Assembly (NCBI RefSeq): GCF_009870125.1
Contig: NC_046679.1
Span: 18,104,001 to 18,168,000 of the forward strand
Direction of reading: 5' to 3'
From: Drosophila pseudoobscura
Taxonomy: Eukaryota; Arthropoda; Insecta; Diptera; Drosophilidae
DNA length: 64,000 bases
Positions 27,216 to 40,589 of this stretch are shown in pieces. The notes under the pieces were generated by a model. That model ran no database searches and was not told the origin of the DNA. It saw nothing but the letters and a program-made list of their open reading frames with translations. Position numbers and translations under genes: made by a program. Within the stretch, counting starts at the first letter, position 1. Every line of letters starts with the position of its first letter.

Positions 27216-28377
27216 ACGTTCCTTTTTTAATTTCATTATTTTCAGTGTACTCACACGCACAACGGCAGTATACACAACCACGTGCATACATGGACAGGAC
27301 AGGCCAAGCCATCATGGCCGCCGATGGGGCTGCGCAGAGCCGTTGTTCTACGCATGTCGACCGACGGCGGCCGATACACAAAATTTCGAGCAGCCAGACC
27401 TGCGGCAGATGCATACAAGCTGCTTAAAACCCGTTGTGTCGTTTTTTTTCATTGCTTTTTAATCAACTCGTTCAACTGCAGTTGGACTTATGGGGCCTGG
27501 GGCAGGCCAGGACGTCCTAGCCGCCAGACCGTAAAAGTGAGCCAAGTGCATTGCGATTAAGAATATTTATGAAATTATTGCCGCAATTACGTCCATTCGA
27601 ACTCCCCTCCGAGGTGCGATGTGAGAAGTGCGAGGTAGCGAATGCCAAAACCGCACGCAATGTAGGACGATGTCGATGGCGCTGTTTGATGGCCGATGAC
27701 TGTGACTGGCGCTAATGACTTTAGTACCTCTCATAAATCCATTCAAGCACACAAAACGGAATAAGAGCAAGCCGGAAAACGGCAACGGGCTAGGCTGGGC
27801 TGGGCTGGGCATTCATTGAGTGGTTGCGCTATTAAGTGCGCCATCAACGATGGCATGGCGCTCAATTGAGGAGATTCCTCCATAAAACGAGCAAACGGCG
27901 AAAAGGCAAAGGTCCTTAGCGGGTCGGAATGCACTTAACACCTGATCGGTAATGAAGTGTGCACGGGATAAAAGCACACAGCACACAGTCCCGTCCCGCA
28001 CTCCAGTTCCAGAGAGAACAATGTGTGACTGTATGGAATAGTATGGAACTATTTATTTTTGGAGGGGTATTTCCAGACGCATTCCTAGATTTTATGTTTT
28101 TTTATATCACTTTAGTTTGGAAAGCCAGAAAGTGTTCTATATTTCTGAAGTACATATATGTACATATGCTCATATGTAATTGTTTTTTTGTTTTGAATGA
28201 GTACCTAAATATTTTATAGTACATTAATATTATAAAGTATGTAACTTGAAAATATTGTATTGGTAGAAAAAAACTTATGAAAATGGAAATATTGAGCGAG
28301 ACCCAGGGGCTTCGCAAACGGTCTTGAATATGTTTTATGTTTTATATAAAACAAATTCAGAATGATTTCCCTTATAT

Positions 28378-28530
28378 AGTACATATGTATATGGCCATTC
28401 CGCGGGTCCCGGACGTACGTTATACCACTTTTAATGTACAAAAAAGGTAGAAAACAAACATTTTCCCCACGTTTAGGAGATTCGAAAAATGTAAAAAAAA
28501 GATTAATGTAAGTTTCTATCTAGTATTTAC
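28378..28530. repeat. Copy A of an unclassified dispersed repeat
   Basis: This stretch shares GCCATTCCGCGGGTCCC-like, CGTACG, ATGTACAAAAAAGGTAGAAA, ACAAACATTTTCCCC and AAGTTTCTATCTAGTA with the copy near 43.32 kb. The matching blocks are in the same order and spacing, with about 15-25 percent mismatch by eye. Confidence 0.6.
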
Positions 28531-29619
28531 ACAGTAAACTATCTCTATTTAGAGAAAATAGTAAGGAAAACATGAATACAAATATAAATATAAAACAAAT
28601 TACCGAAAAATTGAATCTCTTCTTATTTTACTAGATTTAAAGATCAAAATCAAAGTTAATAAAACTATATGACAATTGGTTAAATTGTTCATATATAGAA
28701 AATAATATCGGGACAAAAATATATGGGAATGGTTCAGTTATTTGGTCACCGTTGACTTTTCCATGGAAATGGCAATATTTATACGATATGTACATGCATA
28801 CGGCTCCTGTTGAGCTGCTACTTTTTTCAAAATTTTAAATATACATCTTGAATATATATCTTGAGTATTTTATAAGCCCGAGCAATATGTAGACGATACG
28901 AGCAAATATTGGTTTAAGAGTTTTTCTTATTTTCATCCAATCAAGAGTAAATCCATCTATAGCTATAAGAAACAAAGTTTTTCCTACATCTTTCCTTTGA
29001 GATCAAAATCAATTATTTTCTTATTATTTGGTAAGAAAAAATTTTAGAAACCGAGTCGATTTCCCGAAGGTGAATTTTTTACGTCCAAATTGGGAATATA
29101 TTTTGTAGTCAGATGAAGATAAGATTAATCTATTTTGATTTGATGGGAAAGCACATGCTAGGTAGCTTCATATATATTGGTGAAGCTTATTGTTTTGTTA
29201 TATTTTAATACATAACTGTACACACCATTTATACAAATTTTAAAACTGTCATTTCCAGTTTTCAGATTATTTTAACAACAATTTTGAATTTCAAATATAT
29301 TGTTTAAAGTTATTTGGTTGCAATACAAACAAAGTGACGGGGTATCTAAATAGGTCACGTTTCCCAAAATTCAAAAAATAAGTATATAAGTATATTACCA
29401 GATGGAACAACTCTGAACAACTCTAGTTTCAGCATTTGATGTGGATACACGAATGCAGGAAATACCTAGCATTGCCCATTTCTATTATGCAACTTTCAAG
29501 ACAGACATAACCGATAGAATTTTGTTTCAGGCCCAGCTGCACAGTCCACGTATTCGACACTATGGACAACCAGACCTTGAAATCTTGTAGAGTTAACACC
29601 TTCTCGTAGGCAGGGCAGC

Positions 29620-32600
29620 CTTGGATCAGTTTAAATACTCGTAATTATTCAAATTTGACACACTTCGCATGGACACTTGTCGGGAAGCAGCTGCGGCCTC
29701 TGCATCGATTGGGCCTGACTTACGTGATTTTAGCTGACGGATTTATTCGCTCTTTCTGTGTTTCTGCCTGTCTGTGTTCCGTGCGACTTGCTGGCCACAA
29801 GCTTGCAATTGAGCCGAGTCGGAAGTGCCTGCGGTTGACCGATGGAGGAGGAGGGGGTCCAGCGACTCCTCACTTTGCCTGAGCTTGTCTAGTTTCGAAG
29901 AGCATCTTCAGCCGCGACACTTCACAATGGGTAAATATCACTTTAATCGGGGGCTATTATTCGCAACGGCAGGCAACGGAGGGCGAGTGGGGGCTTTCTC
30001 GTGGATTTGTTGTTCTTGTTTTGTTGGACACTCAATGGCGATTTGGGCCTGTGCTCCGTCTCCGCTCTCGCGCGCTGTGATCCGCTGTACACTAACAAGA
30101 AGTTTACGACCAAATGCCATAAAATCCGTTGTAAAAAGTCGACGAGGCTGGAAAATGTGTTTTCCGTTTGCTGCTGCGCCTCCGCTCCACTCTCGCGTCT
30201 CTCGCGTCTCTCTCTCTCTCTCTTCTGCGCCTTCTTCTCTGCGTTGGCTTTTCCCTCGCTTGGGCTCTTTGTGGTTTTCGTCGGTTGGCTCTCGGCGGCT
30301 CAGTTCAACTCTCCCTCTCGCTTGCTCCTTCGCATGCTCAGACAGTCGGACAGTCAGCATTCGTGCTCCTCTGCTCTCAGGCAGCCATCTATCGCGCTCG
30401 CACTCACATACGTGTGTGTATCTGCATCTGTTGGTGTGTATCTCTTGCGTTCGTGTATCTCTAAAATAAAATTAAACCCCCCACTCCCAGCTGCTGTTCC
30501 GTTTCTGGCTTCTCACCCCTTCGTTGGCCCTCCACTCTTATTCGCAGCCATTTTACTGCTCTCTCGCTGTGTTCTCTCTTTGGTCTGCCTCCCTGAGCCA
30601 GTGTTAGTCCAGCCAGCCAGCTCCACTGTCAGCGGCAGAGAGCACGAGTCCACGAGGTAGGGCCGTTTTCCTTCTACTCCGCCTTTTTGGGCCTTTGTGA
30701 TATCTGAGAGAGCTCCGACTGGAGTCCTCCGAAACCGTACGTGGAGCTAGATCCGATATTTCGCCTGTCCTTATTGCCGGACTGCCACAGTTTCCGGCAG
30801 CGAGCGTTCGATCATGATATTTACCAGCCGAAAGTAGGATAGGATCCGTTGACAAGAGATACAATACTCGTATCTACATGCATGGAGGAAGAAGAAGACT
30901 TATAATCTAGCTCGCTAGAGCTAGATTCAATTGGGAATTGTAACTTTCCAATTTGTAATAGATGACGGAGATTTGATTGGATGAAAATTTGCGCATGCCG
31001 AACAAACAAACACAAAGGAAGCCATTTGAATCTGTTCGAATAATCAGAATCAGAATGCGAACCGACCAGAACACGCGCCACGCCACTCCTTCGGTGCCTG
31101 TGCCACCTCTGTCAACATGGACACGTGTGTATTACATAACACACACATTTCAGAATGGTGTGGCTTTTGGGGCTTGAAGGCAAAAGCTTCTTTCGTAGAA
31201 TGCTAATGCAGAGCCCTTGTCCTCTGTTGGGGGTTGCGATTTTTATGGACGTTTCCCCTTCCCCGTTTTACGAGCCTCAGAAGCGGAAGCGGAAGCAGAA
31301 GCCGGAGCATCATCCCCAAAGCCCCAAACGAAGCCCAAGAACCCTGCGCCCCTGCGTTTCTTCGGACTTTTACGAGCTTAATTCGTTTGGCAGCCGAGTA
31401 GCCCAGCCACCCCCGAACGTGAGGGGTAAACAGCGCCATTTTCAGACCGAATGCCGTCGTAGTTCCACCCACACACACACACACATCAGGGACCCATTAT
31501 AATTTTACAAAATCCGAAAGTTAATCAAACAAAATGCCACAGGCTCAGGCCCGGCATCTGTCAGGGCACAGGATTCAGGACTTCGGGCTCTGGGTCCTGT
31601 ATCCGTGCAGGGAAATGGAAACGGAAACTGCGCAATGCGGCTGCGGCCATTAAAACCAGATACAGCTGCTGTACAGCAAACAAAATATGGGATTAGAAAT
31701 GGAATTGGCGAAGGGCGATACAAAACTGGCATTTGCATTACGCCTAAAGGCAATTATAAGCTGTGAGTGCCTTGCACTTGGACTCCAGGATGTCGAAAAG
31801 TTGGGAGAGCGGCCATCTTTATGATTCAATTCATCTTTTTATCAATTTGGTGGCCACTCGTCGCCGGCCACTTCTCGCTCTCGGTGGTCCGTCCGCCATT
31901 CAATTTCAATTTAACGAGTACTTAATTTGAGCAAGTGTTTGCTTGGCTGTAAATATTTATTGCCATCGTATTCGTATGTACTATGTATGTTGTGTTCTTT
32001 CGCTCTCTCATCTGTCTATCTCTGCGTTAGGCGTTTCATACATTTATTGTTTTATTGCCAGTATAATGCATTTATTTTTATTTTATTGAGATAGTCGTAA
32101 ATGACCGACGCGAGCCGCCCCCTACTGCCAATTGGCCCAAAGCGTAATTAACTGAACGCCTAAGCGTTTTGGCCTGCCTAATTAGTGCCGGGGGCAGTGG
32201 CATGTGGTCTCCAAATTGATCAAATGTCAAAGCCCTCAAAATAATAATAGTACAAGTTTCGTGGCTGTGCCGTCGAGCGGAACGTTCATCGAATGGCTAG
32301 CCAAATGGGAAACAGTGGAAAGTGTTACTATTTAATTAGATTACGATTCTTTTAAATCAATTTTCAGTATATTATATATTTACGACTACCCTAAAAAACA
32401 TTTGTTTCTTGAAAATGCAGCCAAGACAAAAATCACACGATCCTTTCGATTTTGTATGGAATATAAATATATATATAAATATAAATATAATACAGGTACA
32501 AGGCATAAAACTCGACTCGACTGCTGATCGGGAAATACCATACAAATTGGAGGAAGCACTTCCTGCGCTATCCTGATCGGATTTTTTTTTCCTGACTGTA

Positions 32601-32700
32601 GCCGTTTCTTAAAAGGATGAAGTTGGATTGGGCCAAGTACTAACTAAGCAGCATGCTTAGGATGGACTTTGTCTTTTCTTTCATTTTTCTTGAAAACACC
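29620..32700. other. Non-coding DNA including a CT/GA-rich leader-like module
   Basis: From 29.9 to 30.66 kb the plus strand is pyrimidine-rich (CTCTCGCGTCTCTCTCTCTC region at 30190-30225) and CpG-rich, with many short overlapping ORFs in all frames. This looks like a promoter with 5' leader rather than coding sequence. From 30.7 to 32.7 kb I see ordinary unique non-coding DNA with TTTATGG-type words and no gene. Confidence 0.4.
30150..30660. promoter_or_regulatory. Candidate alternative promoter or GAGA-rich regulatory module
   Basis: A dense (GAGA)n/CGCGAGAG content on the minus strand, high CpG, and a run ending in GGTAGGGC support a nucleosome-depleted regulatory element. Direction and gene assignment cannot be decided from the sequence. 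It could be an upstream promoter of the polyQ gene or a Polycomb-type element. Confidence 0.25.
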
Positions 32701-32754
32701 TTTTCTGCCAGACAACTTAAGTTTTAGACAGCTTTATCTTTATAGTAAGAAGAT

Positions 32755-33102
32755 TTAAGCCAAGTAAGTAGCATTTAAAGTATTCACAAAATATGAGTAC
32801 ACATTCTTGCAGTCTTCCATCGAAGAGCTAACTCTTTGGTGCACCAGCTCCAAGTTTACTTTTCTTTTGAATTGTCTAATTGGTGAATCCTTACCGTCTT
32901 GTGGGTCTCTTGTTATCTCCGAGTAATCTAAAATAGTATTGGGAGTAATTTTCAGTTTTTCTCCAAGAGTTGACAGCCGAGTTTCCTCATGTTTCATATA
33001 GCACTTTAGTAAATCAGAACAGTTATCACTCAGCACTTTTCCAGTTGAATGTACATAATTGTAAATGTCTACGACTAAGACTGTACGTGTACGTGTGGCA
33101 TC
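32755..33102 (-). CDS. Coding-like minus-strand ORF (about 115 codons), unrecognised
   Basis: The minus strand is open from just after a TAA near 33105 to the TAA at 32755. It reads FNDATRTRTVLVVDIYNYVH, then STGKVLSDNCSDLLKCYMKH, then a Lys/Glu-rich helical stretch, and ends FVNTLNATYLA. Codon use and residue balance (hydrophobic beta-like start, amphipathic helices, few low-complexity residues) are much more protein-like than the surrounding DNA. The first in-frame ATG at 33036 gives 93 residues and would cut the best-looking N-terminal segment, so an upstream exon or a lost start is likely. It could be a nested gene in a large intron or a recent remnant. Confidence 0.4.
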   Translation of the reverse strand, partial: DATRTRTVLVVDIYNYVHSTGKVLSDNCSDLLKCYMKHEETRLSTLGEKLKITPNTILDYSEITRDPQDGKDSPIRQFKRKVNLELVHQRVSSSMEDCKNVYSYFVNTLNATYLA

Positions 33103-33431
33103 ATTGAACTTATGAATTTATGGACACCGCGGACACCGCAACAATTCACTGCGAAGCGTGGTCTTGATTTCCGATCGCAAATCGTATTAATTACTGCGAT
33201 TGAGCAAGGCTATCCCTAGTCGGCAGTAGTGGAAATGGAGTCGGAGTGGAGCACTTTATGGACGACACTCCGCGCTTTTAATTTCGACTTTATGCGACGA
33301 TGATGACGACGACAATGACGACTCGAGGTACTAAAACTCCATTGTAAAGTGGTAAATACTCGGGCGGCGCACCGTAAAAAAACGCCAAAGCCAAGCGCCA
33401 AAACCAGAACAACAGCATTAAAGACAAGACG

Positions 33432-33434
<3 letters not shown>

Positions 33435-33468
<34 letters not shown>
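33435..33468. repeat. (AC)17 microsatellite
   Basis: Seventeen consecutive AC units are read directly. The ORFs across it on both strands are artefacts. Confidence 0.9.
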
Positions 33469-33472
<4 letters not shown>

Positions 33473-33841
33473 CAGTGTGCGCATATTGGGCTGGTCTCCT
33501 CCGTTTGCCTGTCTGTGTGTGTTGGCTTCTCGTGTGTGTGTGTGAGAGAGTGAGGCACATACGAAATCACCACTGTGTGCGCTCTTCTGCAGCGAGTGAA
33601 ATCTGTGGGCTGTCGGCTTTCGACTCTTTCGCTCTCGGTAAACTCTCGAAACCGGCCGAGGTTTGGCTTTCTCGGCAGAGCAAGGCACACACAACACAAC
33701 AATAATGGTTCAAGGATGGGAAAAGGAATACACACCGAACACCTGATTTAAAAATAAAATACACTATATTTTAATGAGCGTGTCCCTGTCAGATCCTTAA
33801 AAGGACGCTTAGCTCATATGCCACATAATTTGGCTTATGAT

Positions 33842-34150
33842 TCAACGAAATCCAAGTGCAACTGAGGGTGCTGTGAAACGAACTATAATTATAAATATTC
33901 CCAGTACCGAGTCTACCACATTAGAATACAATCCAAGTGTATCTTTAATCTCATATATTGGCAAACTGTTATTATGAGGCATTTGCAATTTGGGCCATTC
34001 ATTTAAGCAGCACTTTAGATGGCAAATTACGATCCAATAATTCAGGATTCGATTCAGTGAGCTTGAAAATATTTTGCAATTTGCTGAATATGTCCTTCGG
34101 CGTTTGACGTTCGTCGTTGTCAAAAATTTGATATTTTTGGCGACAAAATA
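33842..34150 (-). pseudogene. Frameshifted coding remnant, unrecognised
   Basis: One minus-strand frame reads QIFDNDERQTPKDIFSKLQN and TESNPELLDRNLPSKVLL and then meets a stop near 34000. The next frame continues immediately with NEWPKLQMPHNNSLPIYEIK and DTLGLYSNVVDSVLG to a TGA at 33842. The protein-like content switches frame at one point, which suggests a single-base indel in a former exon. It lies 0.8 kb upstream of the coding-like ORF at 32.8-33.1 kb on the same strand and may be part of the same former gene. Confidence 0.35.
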
Positions 34151-34159
34151 AACCTCCCC

Positions 34160-37100
34160 AAAAGACAGAACCGGACCCGTGGAGGAGGCGAAGGCGGTGA
34201 AGGCGGAGCAGGGCAGTCAGCCATCTTGCGCGGACATTTTTGTGTGTCGAAAGAGTCGGCGGCGGCCAGAAGGGGAGGAATTACTGCGGAGAGCTACTGT
34301 TCCGTGTCCTCGCCCTCGACTGCTAATCGGCCTGGGCTGGGCTGGGCGAGGCGAGGCGATACATTTAGGAAATTGTAGCCGGCATTTTCGCATTCCATTT
34401 TCGTCGCGTTTTCTTGACGCTGCCAGGAGAAGGCAAACATTTTACGACTTATAAATTATCGTTGTTTTTCTTTGAGTTGCGCTGCCGGTCGCAGGACACC
34501 CAGAAGGGCTAGGGCTAGGGTGTCCAAGGCCTTGGGCATCGGCCATCGGCCATTGGGCTCTACTGATTGTGGAGTTTTGGGACATAAAGAGGCTGACAGG
34601 CGAAATTTATGGCCTCTACAGTTGCTGGCGCAGGCGGGCACAGGGCTTGGCTCTCATTCTCCGCGCTAGACATTCGTAATTATTTATTTAGACGCACACA
34701 CACAGAGAACTGCATAAGATAATGGGCTTGGTCCTTCGAACTAGCAGACTAATAGCCAATCTTACTAATGGAAAATATATTCAGTATCAATACAATTGAC
34801 AAAAACTAAATCCATATTCCCATCTCTAAGCACTAATACAAATTCAAACCCCTGGCGATAACTGGAGTTCGACTTCCGAAATCAAATCGATTTTGATAAG
34901 CTTAGTACTTAGTACTTAGTACTTAGCTTAGTACTTAGATAAACCTTATAGAACCACAATTTTCCGATCATATTGGGCCCAAGATTGAAACCTATCTGTC
35001 ATTCATATAGGACTTTAATGGCACCTTCAACGTCTGCTCCAATATCATCATACTTCACTTCTGTCATGTGCCTGTGACGAGCTCTGCTCTTCTTTCTATC
35101 CATCAGCCCATTAAATTTGGTATGCAAATCACATTTTGTATTTCTTTTTTTTTGGTAAGCGCGCTATAAAATTCAAAAGGTTTTATTATAATTTGTTTTT
35201 CCCCCGCCTTGGGTGTGCGGCTATGGGAAGGAGACAAGTTCTAAAATTCATGCAATGCATTTGACATCAGCTGGCCGGAGCCATTTTAATGTTGCCGAAA
35301 AATGTAATTTCCGCTGTCGTCGTTCTTTGCCGCTGCCATAAAAGTGATGCACAACTTCATCGGCTCCATCAGACTCATCAGCATTAAAATCGCGATGGCG
35401 GAAGGGACGGGGAACAACGCTGGCAACAAAGACGCGAACGGGAGGCACTGACAAAATGTCCTGGCAAATCGAGCGGAAGCAGCGTCCTACCAGGGATAAA
35501 ACCGCCTCCGGCATTGCGCATACGCCTGGTGGGCGACTGTAGGGCCTTGCAGTTGTCCCTCTTTGCAGCCGGCTAAAGTCGAGAAAACAACAACAGTTCT
35601 AAGAGCAGTGCAGAGTTTTATTATTTTGTTTAATTGGCTATAACAGTTTTTTACAATCGGACGTCAGAAGTAGTCGCCTCTAGCTCTGCCACTGGCTTGA
35701 CTGACTGCCACTAGAGCTGTTTCGCTGCCGCCCCATTCATTATACACTCACTTGAAGCAGCTTTATGTGGCTGTAGGTCTAGGGCCTGTGTACTTTTATG
35801 GAGTCCGCTGGTATTGTAGCCAAATAGCTGTTGCCTGTTCGCGCAGGGAAATATTATTGACTATCCAAGCTAATTGAGACATAAACTTAATTTGATGGCT
35901 GATTCCATTTTCATGCAAACGACATTTAAGAATCAATGCAACGAATGTGTATCAATGTGAATCGACGTGCCCCAGAAATCGCGTGAGCCCCCAGTCCAAT
36001 TTGCATAACAAAGCCCGATAGACAGGCAGACAGGCTGACAGGAGTGAATAAAACACACACTAATTCACACACAGTATTCATAGAGAGTTCACGATCTGAT
36101 CTGTTAGGCTAGGCGAAAGTCAAAGGCGACGATTGGGATATTCGATTGGGATTATTCCGGGCTGGCTACGAGGGCTGAGACATACATGTGGATGCACTTA
36201 TAAGCTCCCAAAGATGAGGCTTGTTTCTATGAACTGTGCCAATAGGAGCCCGACACAAAGAGCCAAATAACGACTACAACTCGAATTATTTTCATTGCAG
36301 AATTATAACATTATACTTACTTCCCTCTTGAAAAAGAACAGAGAGCCATTGGAAGCCATTCTTTATCCAGAGAAGATGCGTGTGTTATGGTTACCCTTTT
36401 GTCGATGGGATCGCAAAGGTATCAATATTAGACAAAGAGGTTGACTTATAACTGCTGCACTACGCTGTACTCTTGAGCATTGCACTTGCCCTGAAATCGG
36501 AAATTGCGACCTGCTGGGTTCGCCACAGCCCCAGCTACAGCCACAGCACAGAACCCCAGGACTAGACACGTAGGCTTGGGCGGAGAAGAGAATGAGTCGG
36601 CTCATGATAAGTCAAGATACTCGTACACAAAAGGAGGCTATAATTTATGTAAATGAGAGGGCTACAGGGCTCGCAACAGCATGGCCGCGGCCATTCGGGG
36701 CCATTCGTGGGCTCCAAAACGGCAAAAGGTGGCCGAGCCCGGTGCCTGAAAGCCGTGGACCTTGAGTGGCGAAGGGCGCGGCATTCGCGCCACCGCCTCA
36801 GCTGGACCAGCCCGCGCCTTGCGTTCAATTACAAAGTCATAAATTCTCCTTTCCATTTGACACATGACATCCCATAAAACTTGTTAAAAAGTACGGCCAC
36901 AAAGGCAAAACCTCTCGTTCTGGGTCTGAGCCCCGGATGGGAATGGATTCGATTTGATTGGAATGGAGAATGGAGAATGGTGCGGAGCATGGAGGGTGAT
37001 ACACACAAATGCACACATACACTCACACACCACACACTCACACATGAACAGTCGAAGAGCATGAAAAACACAAAACACTGCATCCAAAATGGTAAATTCT

Positions 37101-40100
37101 GTTTCACAATCTCAACGACTCGGTGGCCGTAAAAAAGAGGGTCCCTCTTTATTCTTTTTACGGACGCCGAATCATATCAGATTTCTTTTCTTTTCATTTC
37201 TGTGCACCGCACTACACTGCCTTTCGTTTTGGATGTGGATTCGGGCATGGCATGCAAGCCTTGGGTTGAACTCGTTCCCGTTTGAGCTGCACCGAGCCAA
37301 GTCGAGACGAAAGCAAATGGCGGTGGCATTAAGCGACTGGCATTTTATGGACTCCGGCCCGAGTAGTCTACAACGCGAAGCTCATTATATAAATCTCATT
37401 GATCCGCCATCAAAAGATTCACTTTAAATGCCTCGGCATGAGAGTGCAACGCGGGGTTGCACGGCACCGTATTTTAAGGCCTTGGATTGGACCCCAAGCC
37501 TGTGGCGTTTGTTTCTAAGAATGTAGGAGTATTCAAGAACTTTTGTTTGTGGCCCGGCCCGTAATTACTGAACAATGAATGAGATGCGCTTAGGTAGCTG
37601 CTTGAAGAAACTACGAATTAGAAGATCAATTTGGATCGAAAAACTTAGTGTACATAGAAAGAAAACAAACCGTCTATCTGGTGGGTTTCCACAGCCAGCC
37701 ATCTGTGAATCGGCAACACAGTCTCCAGGCCCAAAAACCAACTAAAAGCACGGGGAGAGGAAAATCCACTTTGTGACAGCCATTCGCATAAGCTTCTGTC
37801 TTCTCAAACATTTGAGGCCATAAAAACGAAATTGACATTTTCGTAAAGTCCGTCGCTTGCAATAAATTTGCTCCTTACTGGAATTTCTACGTTTCCGTTT
37901 ATTTCTACGATTTTCTCTGGCATTGGCAGACAAAAGCGCTCCTAACATTGTAAGGAGACATTTCTCCGAGTCTGGGGGGTGGGACATGGTCGCTTCTCAG
38001 CTGAATGTGAATTGCCCGCCGCCGCAGTCTCCGGCTTTTACGAGTTCACGTACTTACGGGTCCAGTCCTGATGCCAGACCGCATCCCTGGCCGGACTGTG
38101 CTGCACCTCGAAGACGATTAGGGTTTACGAGGGCGCTCCAAATCCGTTTAGATTTCATATTCGACGGAGCACAAACTGAAGCCGGTCTAGACACTTATAC
38201 CACGCGGAGCAGCCCCGTCGGAACTTGCTGAGAACATCTCCCAATTGCTCTGATGCCAGTGGTGCGGATTTTCTGGCCCGGACACGAACGGCAATTTGAC
38301 CGACGATCGCGCAGAACACGTGTTGGTTACCTCTGAGCTCAAAAGCCGCACTGATTTGAATCATCTGCACTGCCCGGGGCAGCAACGCATAGTTCTCCCT
38401 GACCTTGAACACATAGCTCGGTGGTGATCTACATAGGGGACCCAGGGCCCAGGGCCCAGGCTCAACTCTTTTCTTCGGATAAAATGAAATGGTTCTAGAA
38501 ACCAGACCTTTATTGTAAGTGCATTATGTTCAAGGACACAACTGCTTCCCTGAGGCAATCGCACCCTTTCTTGCGTAATGTTACGCTCGATTTGATCGCC
38601 ATAATGAATGACGCCCAGGTCGTTCTTCGCCAAGGTCGCAACTAAATGTACGTGAAGCCTGAACTGGAAAAATATACATATGTACATGCATATGTACATA
38701 TGTCTATGTCTATGTCAAGTTTATAAGGAAACCTTAATGGTTGTGGCATATTTTATAAACATAAAATCATATTTTAACATGTTTATAAATCTACATACAT
38801 ACTTCAAACATATGAGTATCCACACGAAACACAAAGTGGTCATATTTCGAAAGAATCTTAAATTTCTAGAAAACTGTAAAATACAAAAATGAAGAATATT
38901 GAAAATTACACAGACGGAGTTCTCTGCGAGTATAAATGAGCATTCTAAAGGGGAGAGTGTTGGATTTTTTGAGCTGTAGAAATATCGAGTTTAATTTCAA
39001 AATAAATTTGACAGGCCTGATTCCAAGCTATACATTAATACATATGAATGTACAAACATATATATGTATATATGTCCGTAGACTTTTAAGACTTGGTTTG
39101 TTAAATAACATGAAAAAATAATATGCACACTAAGCAATAGTATAATAATATAATATAATATTTATGCCATAATATTTGCGCCAAGATTGAAAATATTAAA
39201 ATGAAAGTGTTTTCAATTACATTTTGATATTAACATGAAAATATTTCATTTCAAAAAATATATTTCATAATAAATATTTTCATGTTTTAATTAGATTTAT
39301 ATCCTACAAATTTACAATATGTATATTTAAGTCAAAGTGAATTCTATTTAATTTGACTATGTTTCTATTTGAAATATTTAGTTATATTTAGCTTACTATA
39401 TAATTTTTTCTCTCAGTGGGATAATAATAGATCCCACTGGCTACAAGCATTACACAAATAAAATATACCATTTTGTCAAAAAAAAATCGGAGAATTTTAG
39501 GCGTTATTATTCAAGTATTGAAAAAATACATATCATATGCATATGCCGGAAAAATTAAATATCTGATTAACATTTATTGTTGCGATGATCTGGAAACCAG
39601 CTCAAAAATAACCTAGGGATAGTTTTCTTCAACTGCCAACATTTGTTTGATAACACATAGACTACGATTATCATCAAAATACAATTTATTGTGTCCATCC
39701 AGATAGATCCCTCTCAATCCCTCTCAAGGGCAAACAACACACAATATTCTTGTAGTTCAATTCATACATAAATACGTTTAAATTGAATGAATGAACACAT
39801 TAAATCAATAAATTGGCAGCCATCATGGATTTTGGCCCCGCCCATTTGGTGCAACTCCATGGACTCTTATACTTTCAGCATACATATCTATTATAATAGC
39901 GGCGAGCTTTTGTTAGCTAATTCATTTCTTGCATCTCTGACAAAAGGTGAAATATATAAAACAGCTGTTTATTTACATAAGTGTAGCGCCAAAGAGCGGC
40001 CGCATTTTAACTCAAAACGTATGTCGAAATGATGTAGAAGAGTAGTACTATTTTGTAGATTCCACATTTTACATCCTACATTGCATGTAGAAACCGTGTA

Positions 40101-40550
40101 GAAATGCCACTTAGAATCATGTCCCAGGCCACATCGAATACTAATTCGTGATCAGCATCAGCATCCTGGTCGTTTGCCATCAAAATCTCAATTTTTTCAA
40201 AAACGTCGGAAAAAAAGGCATGTAAAAAAGTGGATAACGGAGGTTTTTCACACTGGCGCTGCCATGGGGCTCATATGGGAAAAAAGTGGCCAATATATTT
40301 CTGAAACGTACACATTTCGCCTTCAGGTGTCGCCTTTGAAAATGTAGCTATCATGTAGCAATTGTGTAGTTAGAATGTAATTACCATGTCAAGAAATTTA
40401 GTGGAAATTGTTGTTGACCCGTTTTGCTCAAACCTTTTTTATAAGCAATGCAACAAAGATGAAAGCTTAAAATTTAAACAGTCTTGTAGGAAATTGATTT
40501 AATAATCGGATAAAATTATGAGCTCAGAGCTGAGGGTCTCAACTAGCTGG
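34160..40550. other. Non-coding DNA
   Basis: No supported gene is present. The stretch contains a short GC hairpin near 34494-34519 (GGACACCC...GGGTGTCC), the TTAGTAC repeat at 34901, CA-rich DNA at 37000-37050 and AT-rich DNA with CATATGTACATATG palindromes at 38.66-39.5 kb. Around 40.03-40.39 kb the word TGTAG/GTAGAA recurs about ten times, which may mark an old repeat. Confidence 0.4.
34901..34938 (+). repeat. TTAGTAC tandem repeat
   Basis: Head-to-tail TTAGTAC(T) units with one interruption (TTAGC) are visible. Confidence 0.8.
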
Positions 40551-40589
40551 TAATATTCAACCGAATATCAAAACGATGGAATATGATAG

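Larger units (their letters stand above)
24401..29600. other. AT-rich intergenic or intronic DNA with transposon debris
   Basis: Apart from the Helitron and repeat pieces listed separately, the stretch is AT-rich with CATACATA runs and no credible ORF. The part from 27.2 to 28.0 kb is more GC-rich and resembles the unique regulatory DNA to its left. From 28.2 to 29.5 kb composition drops sharply to A+T. Confidence 0.45.

Noticed and set aside
29825..30660. Plus-strand ORFs of 214 and 219 codons, one with the start-like MGKYHFNRG
   Set aside because: The translations are Ser/Leu/Arg low complexity from a CT-rich tract. They look like leader or promoter DNA.
33216..33735. ORFs crossing the AC microsatellite on both strands
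   Set aside because: Poly-(Cys-Val) and poly-(His-Thr) stretches are repeat artefacts.
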